In this document: positions 34,164 through 35,452 of the stretch, one piece after another
How positions within the stretch are numbered: the stretch's first letter is position 1
Layout: every line of letters starts with the position of its first letter
From: Chloroflexota bacterium
GTDB taxonomy: Bacteria > Chloroflexota > Limnocylindria > Limnocylindrales > CSP1-4
DNA: 35,452 nucleotides
Reading direction: 5' to 3'
NCBI GenBank assembly: GCA_025935415.1
Contig: JAICVI010000005.1
Coordinates: 1-35,452 of the forward strand
Notes under the pieces: model-generated
The model's database searches: none
What the model was told of the DNA's origin: nothing
The model's input: only the letters and a program-made list of their open reading frames with translations
Position numbers and translations under genes: made by a program

Positions 34164-34182
34164 GTGACAGGTCGCCTGTCAC
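34164..34182. promoter_or_regulatory. Perfect operator-like palindrome between divergent genes
   Basis: GTGACAGG-TCG-CCTGTCAC: 8-bp arms, 3-bp spacer, no mismatches. It lies in the 52-bp gap between the ABC ATPase start (34139) and the deaminase start (34192), upstream of the TAGGAT box for the ATPase. It would overlap the -35 region of either promoter. No regulator gene is adjacent. Confidence 0.65.
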
Positions 34183-34191
34183 CATATCGGG

Positions 34192-34665
34192 ATGTGCGTT
34201 GCGCCGACGCCGGACCAGCTCGTCGAGGCCGCGATGACCCTCGCCTCCGAGGCGATCGCACGCGGCGACCCGCCCTTCGGCGCGCTCCTCGTGTCCCCGC
34301 ACGGCGAGGTCGTCGCGATGGCGTCGAACCGCCAGGTCTCGGGCGACGACCCGACGGCGCATGCGGAGATCGAGCTCCTGCGCGCGGCCGCCCGTGCCGG
34401 GCATCGGCCGCCGCTCAGCGCGTACACCATGGCGATCAACGCCGAACCGTGCTCGATGTGCGCCTCGGCGCTGGTCAAGGCGGGCCTCGGCGCGCTGGTG
34501 TTCGGCGCGCGGCACGAGCCGCACATGGATCCGGACGTCGGGTCGGACGAGGTCTTTGCCCGCTCGGCGCGGCCGCCCCGGGTCCTGGCCGGGGTGCGGG
34601 CCGAGGAGGCCCGCGCCCAGATCGCCGCAGCGCGACTGGCGGCGGGGACGCAGCCGCCCGATTGA
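34192..34665 (+). CDS. Nucleoside deaminase (cytidine/deoxycytidylate deaminase superfamily)
   Basis: 157-aa zinc deaminase. His57-Ala-Glu59 and Pro86-Cys87-Ser-Met-Cys90 form the catalytic zinc site; PPFGALLV and the C-terminal region resemble guanine deaminase or tRNA-adenosine deaminase-like enzymes. ATG 34192 has no Shine-Dalgarno. It diverges from the ABC operon and is followed by the DUF2071 gene after 30 bases. The exact substrate (guanine, adenosine, cytosine derivatives) is not determined by sequence alone. Confidence 0.88.
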   Translation: MCVAPTPDQLVEAAMTLASEAIARGDPPFGALLVSPHGEVVAMASNRQVSGDDPTAHAEIELLRAAARAGHRPPLSAYTMAINAEPCSMCASALVKAGLGALVFGARHEPHMDPDVGSDEVFARSARPPRVLAGVRAEEARAQIAAARLAAGTQPPD

Positions 34666-34679
34666 CCGCTTGTAAACCC

Positions 34680-34695
34680 GCTATCTTCAGATAGC
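34680..34695. promoter_or_regulatory. Perfect inverted repeat abutting the DUF2071 start
   Basis: GCTATC-TTCA-GATAGC, 6-bp arms and 4-base spacer, ending immediately before the ATG at 34696. It contains a TATCTT box 8 bases from the start codon. Could be an operator or, in RNA, a hairpin touching the initiation codon. Confidence 0.5.
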
Positions 34696-35452
34696 ATGAA
34701 TGAGCTCGCGGTCGACACTCCGGGAACGTTCACCCGCCCGCGACCGCGACCCCGCTGGTCCGATGCCATGACCCTGCTGCGCCATTTCGCGCTGGTGACA
34801 TTCGACGTCGACCCGGATGCGCTCGTGCGGACGCTGCCGACTGGCCTGAGGCCGGAGCTCCGGACGCTCGACGACGGCCGCCTGCGCGGGTTCGTCTCGG
34901 CCGTGTCCTTCCGCGACATCGACTTTCGCTTCCATGGCGCCGAGCTCGTGCGCGCGACGTTCGACCAGACCAACTACCGCGCGTACGTCTTCGGGCCCGA
35001 CGGGAAGCGCGCGGTCTTCTTCTTCGAGACGACGCTCGATTCGCGGCTCGCGCTCATCCCGCGGCGACTGTGGGGGATGCCCTGGTACGGTGGTCGAACC
35101 ACGATCGAGGCCGAGTGGGACGGCGATCGCTGCCTGTCGTATCGCCACGTCTGCAGCGGCTCGCGCAACGCCGTGGACGCCGCCTTCATCGGCACGACCG
35201 CACTGGCGGGACGGCTCGACGGGTTCGCGGATGCGGACGAAACCTTCGCCGTCCTGACCCACCCGCTGGACGGCTTCTACCGGCATCCCGACGGCCGCAT
35301 CGGCCGGTACTCGGTGTGGCATCCACGGCTCCGGCCGACGCTCGGCACCGCGGTCCGGGCGCAGTACGCCGCCTTCGGGCGCCTTGGCCTCGTCGCGGCG
35401 GACAGCGCTCCCCACTCGATCCTGCTCCAGCCCTCCATCGAGTTCGACGTCC
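34696..35452 (+). CDS. DUF2071 (YqjF-like) protein, 3' end outside window
   Basis: At least 252 aa, running off the right edge without a stop. Diagnostic features: FDVDPDALVRTLPTGL near the N-terminus, FVSAVSFRDIDFRF, FDQTNYRAYVFGPDGKRAVFFF, SRLALIPRRLWGMPW and GSRNAVDAAF, the characteristic order in DUF2071. It is an uncharacterised family thought to resemble acetoacetate decarboxylase-like folds. Start is the first ATG (34696) after an inverted repeat; the second ATG (34700) is out of frame. It follows the deaminase by 30 bases. Confidence 0.85.
   Translation, partial: MNELAVDTPGTFTRPRPRPRWSDAMTLLRHFALVTFDVDPDALVRTLPTGLRPELRTLDDGRLRGFVSAVSFRDIDFRFHGAELVRATFDQTNYRAYVFGPDGKRAVFFFETTLDSRLALIPRRLWGMPWYGGRTTIEAEWDGDRCLSYRHVCSGSRNAVDAAFIGTTALAGRLDGFADADETFAVLTHPLDGFYRHPDGRIGRYSVWHPRLRPTLGTAVRAQYAAFGRLGLVAADSAPHSILLQPSIEFDV

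Noticed and set aside
34687-35415. 242-aa minus-strand frame at the right edge
   Set aside because: It is antisense to the DUF2071 gene, whose conserved motifs are clear on the plus strand.

Overview
The window is GC-rich (about 70 %) bacterial chromosome of conserved housekeeping genes in tightly packed operons, with frequent GTG and TTG starts, many ATGA/GTGA/TGATG stop-start overlaps, and several first genes that have a TAnnnT box 6-9 bases before the start codon and no Shine-Dalgarno (probable leaderless mRNAs). Gene content and style suggest a Chloroflexota lineage, perhaps Limnocylindria-like; this is inference, since no 16S rRNA or other decisive marker is present. No rRNA, tRNA, CRISPR, insertion sequence or phage gene was recognised.

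Left part (1-5020). A 580-bp array of about 58 tandem decamers (consensus near CCGGCGCRAC) lies downstream of metK (minus). metK diverges from a kynureninase gene (plus). Next come a secreted protein and a MarR regulator (minus). An AT-rich divergent control region follows, with four phased copies of a TTGACATCAA-like half-palindrome and a near-consensus promoter. That promoter drives a small transcript on the plus strand with a 68-aa ORF, a possible 18-aa ORF and a terminator hairpin.

Centre (5021-18602, all minus). One long collinear block runs pth, mfd, a 75-aa helical protein, a membrane protein, a VOC protein, an MFS exporter with a His-rich N-terminus, apt, mtnA, a GNAT acetyltransferase, ahcY (SAH hydrolase) and an S9 peptidase. 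apt, mtnA and ahcY, with nearby metK, form a SAM-making and SAM-by-product recycling set: MTA to adenine and methylthioribose-1-P, and SAH to adenosine and homocysteine. A 388-bp gene-free stretch precedes pth.

Right-centre (18991-24398, minus). rpsU, yqeY, pgpH (c-di-AMP phosphodiesterase type), a small membrane protein, a GNAT and ybeY form a translation and ribosome-maturation cluster. rpsU has its own promoter and a leader with two mutually exclusive hairpins. An alpha/beta hydrolase gene lies just before it and diverges from an acyl-CoA synthetase gene (plus).

Right part (26160-35452). dnaJ, prmA, a DUF2269-like membrane protein, a HIT protein and a lipoprotein form a minus operon with overlapping stops and starts. 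A NodB-type deacetylase diverges from dnaJ and converges on a family-5 uracil-DNA glycosylase, the last gene of an ABC-2 exporter operon (ATPase, two permeases). A perfect 8-3-8 palindrome separates that operon from a divergent nucleoside deaminase, followed by a DUF2071 gene that runs off the window.

Most unusual points: the decamer array; the MarR operator ladder with its micro-ORF transcript; an RRxFF-bearing N-terminal extension on MtnA; a Cys-to-Ser change at a presumed Fe-S ligand of the glycosylase; the two palindromic sites near the right end; and the rpsU leader.
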